DNA of 64,000 bases from an uncultured Eubacteriales bacterium (GTDB taxonomy: Bacteria; Bacillota; Clostridia; Christensenellales; UBA1242). The notes under the pieces are model-generated. The model worked only from the letters and a program-made list of their open reading frames with translations. It did not search any database and was not told the origin of the DNA. Below, one piece after another: positions 18,620-25,416 of the stretch; within the stretch, counting starts at the first letter, position 1; the number at the start of each line of letters is the position of its first letter. Made by a program: the position numbers and the translations under genes. Location of the stretch: NCBI GenBank assembly GCA_900552105.1, contig URYH01000001.1:1-64000 (forward strand), written 5' to 3'.

Positions 18620-18696
18620 GCGTTTGTAGCTCAGCTGGATAGAGCAGTGCCCTTCTAAGGCAAAGGTCGGGGGTTCGAATCCCTCCAGACGCACCA
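18620..18696 (+). tRNA. tRNA-Arg (TCT)
   Basis: Complete 77-base tRNA with encoded CCA: acceptor GCGTTTG pairs with CAGACGC (one G-U pair), and loop CTTCTAA gives TCT. Confidence 0.93.
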
Positions 18697-18708
18697 AACC
18701 GCATTTAT

Positions 18709-18785
18709 GGTGGGTATAGCTCAGTTGGTAGAGCGCCAGATTGTGGCTCTGGAGGTCATGGGTTCGAAACCCCTTACTCACCCCA
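18709..18785 (+). tRNA. tRNA-His (GTG)
   Basis: Complete tRNA with the extra G at -1 facing the C discriminator; acceptor GTGGGTA pairs with TACTCAC, loop TTGTGGC gives GTG, and CCA is encoded. Confidence 0.95.
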
Positions 18786-18800
18786 ACCGAAAGGTTATTT

Positions 18801-18875
18801 TGGGGTGTCGCCAAGCGGTAAGGCATGGGACTCTGACTCCCACATTCCTAGGTTCGAATCCTAGTACCCCAGCCA
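18801..18875 (+). tRNA. tRNA-Gln (CTG)
   Basis: Complete 75-base tRNA; acceptor TGGGGTG pairs with TACCCCA, loop CTCTGAC gives CTG, and GCCA end is encoded. Confidence 0.95.
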
Positions 18876-18895
18876 CTAAAACTTCATTACACCGA

Positions 18896-18970
18896 TGGGG
18901 TGTAGCCAAGCGGTAAGGCACGGGACTTTGACTCCCGCATGCGTAGGTTCAAATCCTGCCACCCCAGCCA
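18896..18970 (+). tRNA. tRNA-Gln (TTG)
   Basis: Complete 75-base tRNA, near-identical in its acceptor to the preceding gene; loop CTTTGAC gives TTG. Its last base starts the terminator stem. The 3' end recurs at 19112 and, diverged, at 20346. Confidence 0.95.
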
Positions 18971-19023
18971 AATTCGTTCTTCGTGGGCGAATTTTTTTAT
19001 GGCAGGATTTTCAATGCAAAGCA
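18953..19023 (+). repeat. tRNA-Gln 3' end plus terminator repeat, copy 1
   Basis: About 71 bases spanning the T-arm 3' strand, acceptor, CCA, terminator hairpin and the trailing ATGGCAGGATTTTCAATGCA. The trailing TGGCAGGATTT is the reverse complement of the T-arm AAATCCTGCCA, so a larger hairpin can enclose the terminator. Recurs as copy 2 with only the terminator loop and a few bases changed. Confidence 0.85.
18970..18998 (+). terminator. Terminator of the tRNA cluster
   Basis: Stem AAATTCG (18970-18976) / CGAATTT (18988-18994) followed by a T-run; begins at the CCA end of tRNA-Gln. Confidence 0.85.
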
Positions 19024-19111
19024 TTGAGTGAGCAAGGCTCACGAACCCACGCAATGCTTCGGTGCGCACGCTAACGCGTTGCGAGTTTGCGGATTTCATC
19101 CGCTGCAACAC
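19024..19111. other. GC-richer spacer between repeat copies 1 and 2
   Basis: No gene. Contains short hairpins, including GCGGAT-TTC-ATCCGC nested in GTTGC/GCAAC near its end, and is visibly richer in G+C than the flanking AT-rich DNA. Confidence 0.5.
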
Positions 19112-19183
19112 ATCCTGCCACCCCAGCCAAATTCGTTCCTTGCGGACGAATTTTTTTATGGCAGGATTTTCAATGCAGAGCAT
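19112..19183 (+). repeat. tRNA-Gln 3' end plus terminator repeat, copy 2
   Basis: Starts ATCCTGCCACCCCAGCCA as in tRNA-Gln, then a terminator (AAATTCG/CGAATTT at 19129-19158) with a changed loop, then the same inverted T-arm ATGGCAGGATTTTCAATGCA. There is no 5' half of a tRNA, so it is a remnant. Confidence 0.85.
19129..19158 (+). terminator. Duplicated terminator in repeat copy 2
   Basis: AAATTCG/CGAATTT stem and T-run, a duplicate of the tRNA-Gln terminator with loop changes that keep the stem. Confidence 0.75.
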
Positions 19184-19254
19184 CTTTGAGCTGATTGTCG
19201 ATATAATTATTAAATTTATCATATTCCCCTCAATATTAAATTTTTATAAAACTC

Positions 19255-19283
19255 TTGCTTTTTATCTTCATATGTGATATTTT
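19255..19283 (+). promoter_or_regulatory. Promoter of small RNA A
   Basis: TTGCTT (19255-19260), 17-base spacer, TATTTT (19278-19283). The region from about 19241 to 19268 is nearly identical to that before small RNA B. Confidence 0.6.
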
Positions 19284-19289
19284 CTTATT

Positions 19290-19359
19290 AAGAAATTCAA
19301 TTAGTCATTAAGTTGACTTCTTGTGGTAACACAGCACGGGTATTGAATTTCTTTTTTTA
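19290..19359 (+). ncRNA. Structured small RNA A (unassigned family)
   Basis: About 70 nt. Closing stem AGAAATTCAAT (19291-19301) / ATTGAATTTCT (19342-19352) runs straight into a T-run, so it doubles as terminator. Inside are a hairpin AGTCA/TGACT and a second hairpin TTGTG-GTAA-CACAG with a GNRA-type loop, followed by unpaired CACGGG. The predicted start site lies at the base of the closing stem. A paralogue at 19521 conserves the fold with compensatory changes in two stems. I do not recognise the family. Target, partner and role are unknown. Confidence 0.7.
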
Positions 19360-19488
19360 TGACCAAAATTTCTTGTTATAATTTTTTATCTTTTTACTCA
19401 AGTAGGCTTGCCTTTCTTTTTGCAAAGTTTGCAATTTTCACAAATGCCAACTTTCATTTTTCCTCCAACATTTATTTTTATAAAACTC

Positions 19489-19518
19489 TTGCTTTTTTAT
19501 CTTCCAATATGATATTAT
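19489..19518 (+). promoter_or_regulatory. Promoter of small RNA B
   Basis: TTGCTT (19489-19494), 18-base spacer, TATTAT (19513-19518); duplicated from the promoter of small RNA A. Confidence 0.6.
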
Positions 19519-19520
19519 AT

Positions 19521-19588
19521 TTGAAAATCAACCAAGCCCTTGGGGCAATTATCTTGTGGAAACACAGCGCGGGGGTTGATTTTTTTTA
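19521..19588 (+). ncRNA. Structured small RNA B, paralogue of A
   Basis: About 67 nt. Closing stem GAAAATCAACC (19523-19533) / GGTTGATTTT (19574-19583) ending in a T-run; hairpin GCCC-TTG-GGGC; hairpin TTGTG-GAAA-CACAG and GCGGGG. The stems differ in sequence from RNA A but keep pairing; the TTGTGGNAACACAGC core is kept and the loop changes only from GTAA to GAAA, both GNRA. This pattern is what selection on an RNA fold produces. Separated from RNA A by ~160 bases with no gene. Confidence 0.7.
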
Positions 19589-19789
19589 TTGCTTAAATTT
19601 TTTAGTAAACTTTTTATTTGCTTTTGAGTTTTGTTTGAAAATCTAACACCAAATAATTTTTCAGCCCCAAATTGCTCTTACTTCTGTTAGTAAGGTGAAC
19701 TTATTCTTGTTTTTATATTTCTATTTCCTTATATTTGACTTGTTTTATTTTTGCGTGTTAACATAATAAAAACTTTGGAGGTTATTATT
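19589..19789. other. AT-rich spacer with promoter before the 75-aa gene
   Basis: No gene seen. A TTGACT (19735) lies upstream of TTAACAT/CATAAT boxes and an ATTTTGGAGG-like ribosome site just before the ATG at 19790. Confidence 0.4.
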
Positions 19790-20017
19790 ATGAAAAAGCA
19801 CATGGACGCAAACATATTTGCTCAAATGTTTGTTGAGGATATTCCTGATATTCTCAAAGACGGGAAAGAACATATTCTTTCATTTTTACCAGAAATATTT
19901 AAAAATGACCCAGAATTAAAAGTTTTACAAAAAGCCGTTGCCGAGGCAGGTTATTCCATCAAACTAAACCAAGATACAAAAGACAATGACTTACAAGAAT
20001 GGATACTTTCGAAATAA
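19790..20017 (+). CDS. Small unknown protein (75 aa) in the tRNA-Gln-bounded segment
   Basis: Short soluble protein MKKHMDANIFAQMFVEDI..., predicted mostly helical, slightly acidic, with no recognised domain. The ATG at 19790 is preferred over the upstream one at 19751 because TTTGGAGG lies just upstream. It is followed directly by an intrinsic terminator, so it is its own transcription unit. It lies with the two small RNAs and a 65-residue gene between copies of the tRNA-Gln 3' end, which suggests a small acquired module. Function unknown. Confidence 0.65.
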   Translation: MKKHMDANIFAQMFVEDIPDILKDGKEHILSFLPEIFKNDPELKVLQKAVAEAGYSIKLNQDTKDNDLQEWILSK

Positions 20018-20041
20018 ACGCATTATTTGCGTTTATTTTTT
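20012..20041 (+). terminator. Intrinsic terminator of the 75-aa gene
   Basis: Stem AAATAAACGCA / TGCGTTTATTT with T-run; the stop codon lies inside the 5' arm. Confidence 0.85.
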
Positions 20042-20104
20042 CAAGTCACTTTATTTGACTTATTTCTCACATTGCCATATCCTTAAAGTAAAGGAGAAAA
20101 ATTT

Positions 20105-20302
20105 ATGGACAATGAATTAAAAGTTGAATTGGAACTGATAAAAACTACACTTTCTTTACAATTACAAGACTTCGCCAAAGCTCACAATCTTTCGAAAAAA
20201 GACACCGAAGATCTCATTACTATTGGCGATAGAAACATGGATATTGCATTTCACAAAATGGATCCAACAGTTCCTTTTGGAAATTTCAAAAAGAGGAGAT
20301 AA
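20105..20302 (+). CDS. Small unknown protein (65 aa)
   Basis: Sixty-five residues, predicted helical (LKVELELIKTTLSLQLQDFAKAHNLSKKDTEDLI) with a basic C-terminus (GNFKKRR). No family recognised. The middle HNLSKKDTEDLI could be part of a helix-turn-helix, but that is weak. AAAGGAGAAAAATTT precedes the ATG. It is the last gene before the third tRNA-Gln-like terminator copy. Confidence 0.55.
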   Translation: MDNELKVELELIKTTLSLQLQDFAKAHNLSKKDTEDLITIGDRNMDIAFHKMDPTVPFGNFKKRR

Positions 20303-20345
20303 ATGCATTATTTGCTTTTAAACTTTTGTTTCGTCATCTAATGCC

Positions 20346-20392
20346 AAATCTTGCCACCCGCCAAATTCGTTCTTCTTGGACGAATTTTTTTA
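20346..20392 (+). repeat. tRNA-Gln 3' end plus terminator repeat, copy 3 (diverged)
   Basis: AAATCTTGCCACCCGCCA matches the tRNA-Gln end with one change and a three-base deletion. It runs into an AAATTCG (20363-20369) / CGAATTT (20381-20387) terminator with T-run. It closes a ~1.2-kb segment opened by copies 1 and 2. Confidence 0.75.
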
Positions 20393-20405
20393 TTGTTTTA
20401 TTTGT

Positions 20406-20434
20406 TTGAAAAATTAAAAAAATTGTTGTAAAAT
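20406..20434 (+). promoter_or_regulatory. Promoter of the two-component operon
   Basis: TTGAAA (20406-20411), 17-base spacer, TAAAAT (20429-20434); predicted start about ten bases before the ATG at 20451. Confidence 0.6.
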
Positions 20435-20450
20435 GTAAATGAGGTTTGAT

Positions 20451-21116
20451 ATGGCAAAAATTCTTATTGTTGATGACGAGAAAAACATTGTTAATGTCAT
20501 CAAGGAATATTGTGAATACTCGGGATTTGAAACTGATGTTGCATACGATGGGCTTGAGGCATATGAAAAAGCAAAAGTCAATTTCTATGATTGCATCATC
20601 ATGGATATTATGATGCCAAAGATGAGTGGATATGAGGCGGTTGAAGAAATCAAAAAAATCAAAGATGTTCCAATCATTTTGTGCAGTGCAAAAGTGGAAG
20701 AATATGACAAGCTCAAAGGTTTTGAACTTGGTGTTGACGATTATATCGTCAAACCTTTTTCTCCAAAAGAGGTTATCGCGAGAATAAAAGCGTTGTTAAA
20801 ACGTTCACACGCAACAAACCTTCATGACATTTTAATTTTTGATAATCTCAAAATTGACTTGTCGGCTCACATGGTGTTTGTTGATGAAGAACAGGTTGAA
20901 TTGACAAACAAAGAATACGACTTGCTTCTTTTGCTCGTTCAAAACAGAACAAAATATGTATCTCGTGAGCAAATGCTTGAAGCAATTTGGGGTGACGATT
21001 ATCGCAAAGATCCTCGAACAATCGACACTCACATAAAAATGCTTCGCAAAGATTTGAAGTCTTGTGGCGACAAAATTAAGACGGTCAGAGGAGAAGGTTA
21101 TAAATTTGAAGCGTAA
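20451..21116 (+). CDS. Response regulator, OmpR/PhoB family
   Basis: DNA-binding response regulator (221 residues). The receiver domain has the acidic pair DD at 8-9, phospho-acceptor Asp52 (IIMDIMMPKMSG), Ser79 and Lys101 (VKPF). The C-terminal winged helix includes ELTNKEYDLLLLL and DTHIKMLRKDL to VRGEGYKFE. ATG 20451 is chosen because GAGG lies six bases upstream and the predicted transcript starts near 20441, after the alternative ATG 20439. The kinase gene overlaps its 3' end, so this is a coupled pair. The signal is unknown. Confidence 0.93.
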   Translation: MAKILIVDDEKNIVNVIKEYCEYSGFETDVAYDGLEAYEKAKVNFYDCIIMDIMMPKMSGYEAVEEIKKIKDVPIILCSAKVEEYDKLKGFELGVDDYIVKPFSPKEVIARIKALLKRSHATNLHDILIFDNLKIDLSAHMVFVDEEQVELTNKEYDLLLLLVQNRTKYVSREQMLEAIWGDDYRKDPRTIDTHIKMLRKDLKSCGDKIKTVRGEGYKFEA

Positions 21117-22494
21117 ACTTATTGATGTGCATGGAATAAAGTTCAAGTTGTTTTTGCGATTTTTGTCACTTCTCGCAATAATTCTTTTGTTGGTGTGGCT
21201 TTTGCAATTTTTTCTTTATGCAAACATTTATCGAAATATAACGTCAAAAGATTTGGCCAAAATTGATGAACAAGTTGTGTCGCTCTATGAAAATGGCGAT
21301 TTGACAACTCTAAAAAATTATTCAAACAAAAACAACTGTTCGATTGTTATTTATTCAAAACTTGGCGACAGCATTGACATAAGATTTTCAACATTGAGAA
21401 ACAACACGGAAGGAGCATTCAATCAAAAACTCAAAGATATGGCACAAAATCTTCGAAAAGAGAGCTCAACGAGATATTATCTTGAAGAAGATGGCACGGA
21501 AACTTTTAATTGCGGCAGAGTTGAAAAGATTGACGGAAACAATGTATATTTCTACACTTGTGGAGTTGTTTCTGTTGTTGATCAAACTCCACGAGTTATG
21601 ACATTCGTTTTGCTCATTGTTAGTCTTGTGAGTTTGCTTGTGACATTGGGGGTTTGGTTTGTTCTTGCAAAAGATATTTCAAGGCCTATAACAAAACTTT
21701 CTGAAAAAGCAGCGACTCTTGCGAGTGGAAATCTTGGTGTTGAATTCGATAGCTTTGACTACACTGAAGTGGCACAACTTTCTTCAACTTTGAATTATTC
21801 TATTTCTGAAATCAAAAAAAGCGAAGAGATACAAAAAGATGTCATTCAAAATGTTTCTCATGAGCTTCGAACACCGCTTACGATGATTCGTTCATACACA
21901 GAACTTTTGCAAGATTTCTCTGGTGATGACCCAGTGAAAAGAAAAGAACATTTGCAAGTTATTAGTGAACAAACCGATAGGCTTGAAAACTTGGTTAAAG
22001 ACATGATTGACCTTTCAAAGTTGCAAGCAAAAACAATGGTTTTTAACAAAACAGAATTTGATTTGAGTGAAAGTTTGAAGGGGATTGAAGACAACTACAA
22101 AACTCGTTATGAAAATGAAGGTTATAAATTTAAGTTTAAAATTGCAAAAAACATCAACATTAATGCAGACAAACAGCGCATTGAACAAGTTATTATGAAT
22201 TTGATAAATAATGCAATCAACTATTCAACAGACAACAAAAACATTCAAGTTAATTTGCAAAAAGATGGAGAGAATGCAAAACTTGAAATCATTGACCACG
22301 GAATTGGAATATCTGAAAAAGATTTGCCTCAAATATTCCAAAGGCATTTCCGCTCAACAAATTCACAACATACAACAGCAGGCAGCGGTGTGGGTTTGAC
22401 AATTGTGAAAGAAATTTTGGATTATCATGGTTATAAAATCAGTGTCAAAAGCAAAGAAAATGAGGGCAGCACGTTTACAGTTGAATTTAATTAA
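21106..22494 (+). CDS. Sensor histidine kinase
   Basis: Membrane sensor kinase, 462 residues from the TTG at 21106, which has AGAGGAGAAGG upstream and overlaps the regulator gene by 11 bases; a GTG at 21064 is less likely. First membrane helix near 13-38, an extracellular sensor loop of ~120 residues, second helix near 155-180, and HAMP (SRPITKLSEKAATLASG). The HisKA H-box is VSHELRTPL, and the ATPase boxes are NLINNAINY, DHGIGIS and GSGVGLTIVKEI. All catalytic motifs are intact. It should phosphorylate the upstream-encoded regulator. Confidence 0.92.
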   Translation: MKRKLIDVHGIKFKLFLRFLSLLAIILLLVWLLQFFLYANIYRNITSKDLAKIDEQVVSLYENGDLTTLKNYSNKNNCSIVIYSKLGDSIDIRFSTLRNNTEGAFNQKLKDMAQNLRKESSTRYYLEEDGTETFNCGRVEKIDGNNVYFYTCGVVSVVDQTPRVMTFVLLIVSLVSLLVTLGVWFVLAKDISRPITKLSEKAATLASGNLGVEFDSFDYTEVAQLSSTLNYSISEIKKSEEIQKDVIQNVSHELRTPLTMIRSYTELLQDFSGDDPVKRKEHLQVISEQTDRLENLVKDMIDLSKLQAKTMVFNKTEFDLSESLKGIEDNYKTRYENEGYKFKFKIAKNININADKQRIEQVIMNLINNAINYSTDNKNIQVNLQKDGENAKLEIIDHGIGISEKDLPQIFQRHFRSTNSQHTTAGSGVGLTIVKEILDYHGYKISVKSKENEGSTFTVEFN

Positions 22495-22521
22495 AAGACC
22501 AAAAACCTGGTCTTTTTTTTT
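22493..22521 (+). terminator. Terminator of the two-component operon
   Basis: AAAAGACC / GGTCTTTT stem with a long T-run right after the kinase stop. Confidence 0.85.
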
Positions 22522-22555
22522 AACCAAAAATTCTTGATTTGAATAATCTCATAGT

Positions 22556-23584
22556 ATGAGAGAAATAAATATTGAAGCGCTTTGCAACAACTATCAATGC
22601 ATAAAGAAAAGTTGTGGCAAAAAAGTGTGTGCCATGGTCAAGGCTGATGCATATGGTCATGGTATAAAAAAGGTTTGTGAAACATTAAAAAAAGATGCTG
22701 ATTTTTTTGGAGTTGCAACAATTGGCGAGGCAATAACAATTCGGTGTGTTGGGGCACAGAATCGAATTTTGATGGTTGGCAAAAGTGAATTTTGTGACTT
22801 GCAAAAATATCAGGACAACAATGTTGAGTTGAGTGTTTTTTCATTTTCTGATTTGCAAAAAATGGAAGAGATTTGCAAGCAAAATTCTTTTCATTTGAAA
22901 ATTCATATCAAAATCAATTCTGGCATGAACAGACTGGGCGTCAAAACAATAAAAGAGTTTAATTTGATGCAAAATTTATTAAAAAACTCAAAAAATCTTG
23001 AATTTTGTGGACTTTTTACTCATTTTTGTTCAATAAAAGAAGATAAATCATATTTTGAGAAACAGAAAAAGCAATTCGGATTGTTCGTTTTTTCAATTGA
23101 CAAAATGTTTAAGCCTCTTATTCATGTCGGTGGGAGTGGGGCAATTTGTGAAAAGTTTTCATTTTGCGTTGATATGGTCAGGGTGGGTTTGGCACTATAT
23201 GGATATTCAAGTGATTTATCAGTTCAAAAAGTCATGCGAGTGACATCAAAAATTTTGCAAATCAATGAAGTTTTGCCATATGAAATGACGGGATATTTCC
23301 CGTGTAAAACCGCTTCATTTCCTCGCCGCACTGCAACCATATTCTATGGATATGCTGACGGCATCCCAAAAAAATTAACAAATCAAGCATTTGTCAAAAT
23401 TAACAATCAAAAATGTGAGATTTTGGGTGTCTGCATGGATATGATTATTTGTGATGTGACAAATGTTTTGTGCGAAGAGGGTGATGAGGTCGTTGTGTTC
23501 GATGATGCAAATGTTTGGGCGGAAAAGTTGGGTGTTATTCCATACGAAGTACTAACTGGTTTCAAAAACTTGAGGAAACACTAA
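22556..23584 (+). CDS. alr: Alanine racemase
   Basis: PLP-dependent interconversion of L- and D-alanine for cell-wall synthesis, 342 residues, a little shorter than usual (~370). The PLP lysine is in MVKADAYGHG near 27-36. The GSGAICEKF segment and MVRVGLALYGY form part of the cofactor site, and the catalytic tyrosine lies in FYGYADGIPK. MDMIICDVT matches the usual C-terminal motif. No Shine-Dalgarno is present before the ATG; an AATAAT box lies eight bases upstream, so the mRNA may be almost leaderless. Confidence 0.92.
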   Translation: MREINIEALCNNYQCIKKSCGKKVCAMVKADAYGHGIKKVCETLKKDADFFGVATIGEAITIRCVGAQNRILMVGKSEFCDLQKYQDNNVELSVFSFSDLQKMEEICKQNSFHLKIHIKINSGMNRLGVKTIKEFNLMQNLLKNSKNLEFCGLFTHFCSIKEDKSYFEKQKKQFGLFVFSIDKMFKPLIHVGGSGAICEKFSFCVDMVRVGLALYGYSSDLSVQKVMRVTSKILQINEVLPYEMTGYFPCKTASFPRRTATIFYGYADGIPKKLTNQAFVKINNQKCEILGVCMDMIICDVTNVLCEEGDEVVVFDDANVWAEKLGVIPYEVLTGFKNLRKH

Positions 23585-23590
23585 ATTTTG

Positions 23591-23619
23591 TTGAAAAAAA
23601 CTTTTTTGTGATATATAAT
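23591..23619 (+). promoter_or_regulatory. Leaderless promoter of rsmD
   Basis: TTGAAA (23591-23596), 17-base spacer, consensus TATAAT (23614-23619); expected +1 is the A of the rsmD ATG at 23626. Confidence 0.7.
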
Positions 23620-23625
23620 TCCCAC

Positions 23626-24165
23626 ATGAGAATCATATCAGGAAAACACAAGGGAAGAAATTTGCTGGCACCAAAAACAGAAGATGTGCGACCAACGCTT
23701 GACATTGTCAAGCAGGCGTTTTTCACAAAAATGCAATTTGAAATTGACGGTGCTCGTTTTTTGGATTTGTTTGGTGGCAGTGGGGCAATCGGAATTGAAG
23801 CGCTTTCACGCGGAGCGGCAGTCACAATTTGCGATAATAATCCAGAAAGTATTGACCTTATTAGGCAAAATTTGAAGTTGATTGGTGAAAAGTGCGATGT
23901 TCAGTTGATTGACTACAAAAAGTTTTTAAAAACCAACAAAAAACAATTTGATATAATTTATATTGATCCACCATACGAACATACAAAGGCATATGCAAGT
24001 GCTTTGAAGCTCATAAAAGAAAACGCACAACTATCCACAAATGGAATAGTTGTGTGTGAAAGCTATTTTGAAAACCGAATTGATTTTTCTGGATATAATA
24101 TTGTTTGTCAAAAGAAATATGGGACGGTTGTTTTGACTTACCTAAAACCTAGTCAACTAAACTAG
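23626..24165 (+). CDS. rsmD: 16S rRNA (guanine-966-N2)-methyltransferase RsmD
   Basis: AdoMet-dependent methyltransferase of 179 residues modifying G966 of 16S rRNA. It starts with the family hallmark MRIISGKHKGRNL, then RPTLDIVKQAFF, the AdoMet loop LDLFGGSGAIGIEALSRGA and the catalytic DPPY at about 112-115. The start at 23626 follows from this match; the longer upstream frame overlaps alr. There is no ribosome site, and the -10 box ends six bases upstream. The 3' end overlaps the convergent glycine-rich gene by 17 bases. Confidence 0.93.
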   Translation: MRIISGKHKGRNLLAPKTEDVRPTLDIVKQAFFTKMQFEIDGARFLDLFGGSGAIGIEALSRGAAVTICDNNPESIDLIRQNLKLIGEKCDVQLIDYKKFLKTNKKQFDIIYIDPPYEHTKAYASALKLIKENAQLSTNGIVVCESYFENRIDFSGYNIVCQKKYGTVVLTYLKPSQLN

Positions 24166-24979
24166 CTCCACAATTTGGACATTTTGTGTCGTCTGGATTT
24201 TGTTTTGAGCCACAATATTTGCATCTTTTCACGCTCTCATTTTGGGCAGGAGAAGATGCATTTTCTTTTTCAAGTTCGTTGAGTTTCATGCTTTTCTTTG
24301 CTTTGATGAATGTAAGCACTGCAACAACAACACTCGCACCAAAGCAAGCAATGGTCATAATCATTGCAGTTCTTTTTGAATTTTTTGCTCCGACATATTC
24401 GCCGTCATTTTCAAGTGGAATATTGATATAATCCATGTTGATTGAATCTGTTCGCATTGTCACAGGGATTGAATCAACAGCAAGCAAAATGTTGTCGCCG
24501 ACAACAAATTGATCGATCTCATTAATTGAATAAACCGAGAACGTATATCCATCAAGGGTTTTCCCGTCAGATGTTTGAAGTGAGTATGTCAGATACCATT
24601 TTCCGCAATCATCATTTCGGAACTTCCCAGTTATTTTTCCAGTTATTTGATAGTCTGGGTGAGTGGTCGCGTAATTTATCATGTTGATATAGTAGGCGTT
24701 GTCGTCTTCAATTTTTTTGACTTGGTCTTTTGCTGCAATAAGTCCAAGGGTCGACATAAACCCAAACAAAATAAGAACAAAAAACGCCGTGAAAAGTCCG
24801 CGCAAAGCACTTGTCTTTTCCGCTGGGACATAATATCGATGTCCAAAGAACCAAATTCTTAATGGTGTGGGCCCTCGTCTTAACGAACCGGAACTTCTGT
24901 GTCCGCCTCCGAAATGTGAACCTCCTCCAAAACCGCCGCCGTGACTTCCGCCACCGCCTCCATGTGAACCGCTTGGCAT
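24149..24979 (-). CDS. Glycine-rich membrane protein with C-terminal zinc ribbon
   Basis: A 276-residue protein of unknown function. The N-terminus is Gly/His/Ser-rich (SHGGGGGSHGGGFGGGSH). A membrane helix lies near 60-82 (GLFTAFFVLILFGFMSTLGLIAA), followed by a ~115-residue globular part and a second helix (TAMIMTIACFGASVVVAVLTFI). The protein ends in a zinc ribbon CKYCGS..CPNCG. ATG 24979 has AAAGGAG upstream; the longer reading frame does not. It lies downstream of the pyruvate kinase operon on the same strand. The layout resembles membrane proteins with TPM-like glycine tails, but I cannot assign a role. Confidence 0.75.
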   Translation of the reverse strand: MPSGSHGGGGGSHGGGFGGGSHFGGGHRSSGSLRRGPTPLRIWFFGHRYYVPAEKTSALRGLFTAFFVLILFGFMSTLGLIAAKDQVKKIEDDNAYYINMINYATTHPDYQITGKITGKFRNDDCGKWYLTYSLQTSDGKTLDGYTFSVYSINEIDQFVVGDNILLAVDSIPVTMRTDSINMDYINIPLENDGEYVGAKNSKRTAMIMTIACFGASVVVAVLTFIKAKKSMKLNELEKENASSPAQNESVKRCKYCGSKQNPDDTKCPNCGASLVD

Positions 24980-25074
24980 AAAAACTCCTTTGATGAATGC
25001 AAAATTATTATACGTATATATTAATACAAAGCATAAAAAATACACAACCAAAAATTGTTGTGTATTAATCTTTT

Positions 25075-25407
25075 TTAGAGAATTGTGATTATGTTTGCAA
25101 AAAGTGAAAGCGCAACAACAATATGTAGAACTTCAAATGAAACTCGTTTTTCACAAATGAAGTATGCAACCAATGTTCCAATTGCACCAATATTGATTAT
25201 TGTGGCAATCCCTGTCATTGCAAGAACTCCTTTCGTCCCTCCACAAATCAGAATGAATGCCCCAAGCAGCATAAAAAATATTGCAACGAGTGAAAGGAAT
25301 AGTGGAATGTTTTTGAGTGAGAACAATGATTTTGCATCAAATTTTGTTTTCTTTGAAGTTTGTGGTTTCGCTTCAATCACAACTTCGTCTTCAGATTTGT
25401 TTGACAT
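25075..25407 (-). CDS. Small membrane protein (110 aa), unknown
   Basis: A hydrophilic N-terminus of ~30 residues (MSNKSEDEVVIEAKPQTSKK) is followed by three predicted membrane helices (IPLFLSLVAIFFMLLGAFIL, GIATIINIGAIGTLVAYFI, LHIVVALSLFANIITIL). No known family. It begins nine bases after the pyruvate kinase stop with an AGGAGG ribosome site, so it is co-transcribed with pyk. Confidence 0.7.
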   Translation of the reverse strand: MSNKSEDEVVIEAKPQTSKKTKFDAKSLFSLKNIPLFLSLVAIFFMLLGAFILICGGTKGVLAMTGIATIINIGAIGTLVAYFICEKRVSFEVLHIVVALSLFANIITIL

Positions 25408-25416
25408 AATTTCCTC

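Noticed and set aside
18206..19222. Several frames of 60-110 residues across the tRNA cluster, including two with a repeated segment
   Set aside because: They read through complete tRNA genes and their repeated fragments; the repeats in the putative proteins merely reflect tRNA and terminator duplication.
19234..19588. Twin repeat considered as a CRISPR or riboswitch
   Set aside because: Only two copies, no spacer-repeat periodicity and no cas genes. Each copy has its own promoter and terminator and no gene directly downstream, so stand-alone small RNAs fit better.
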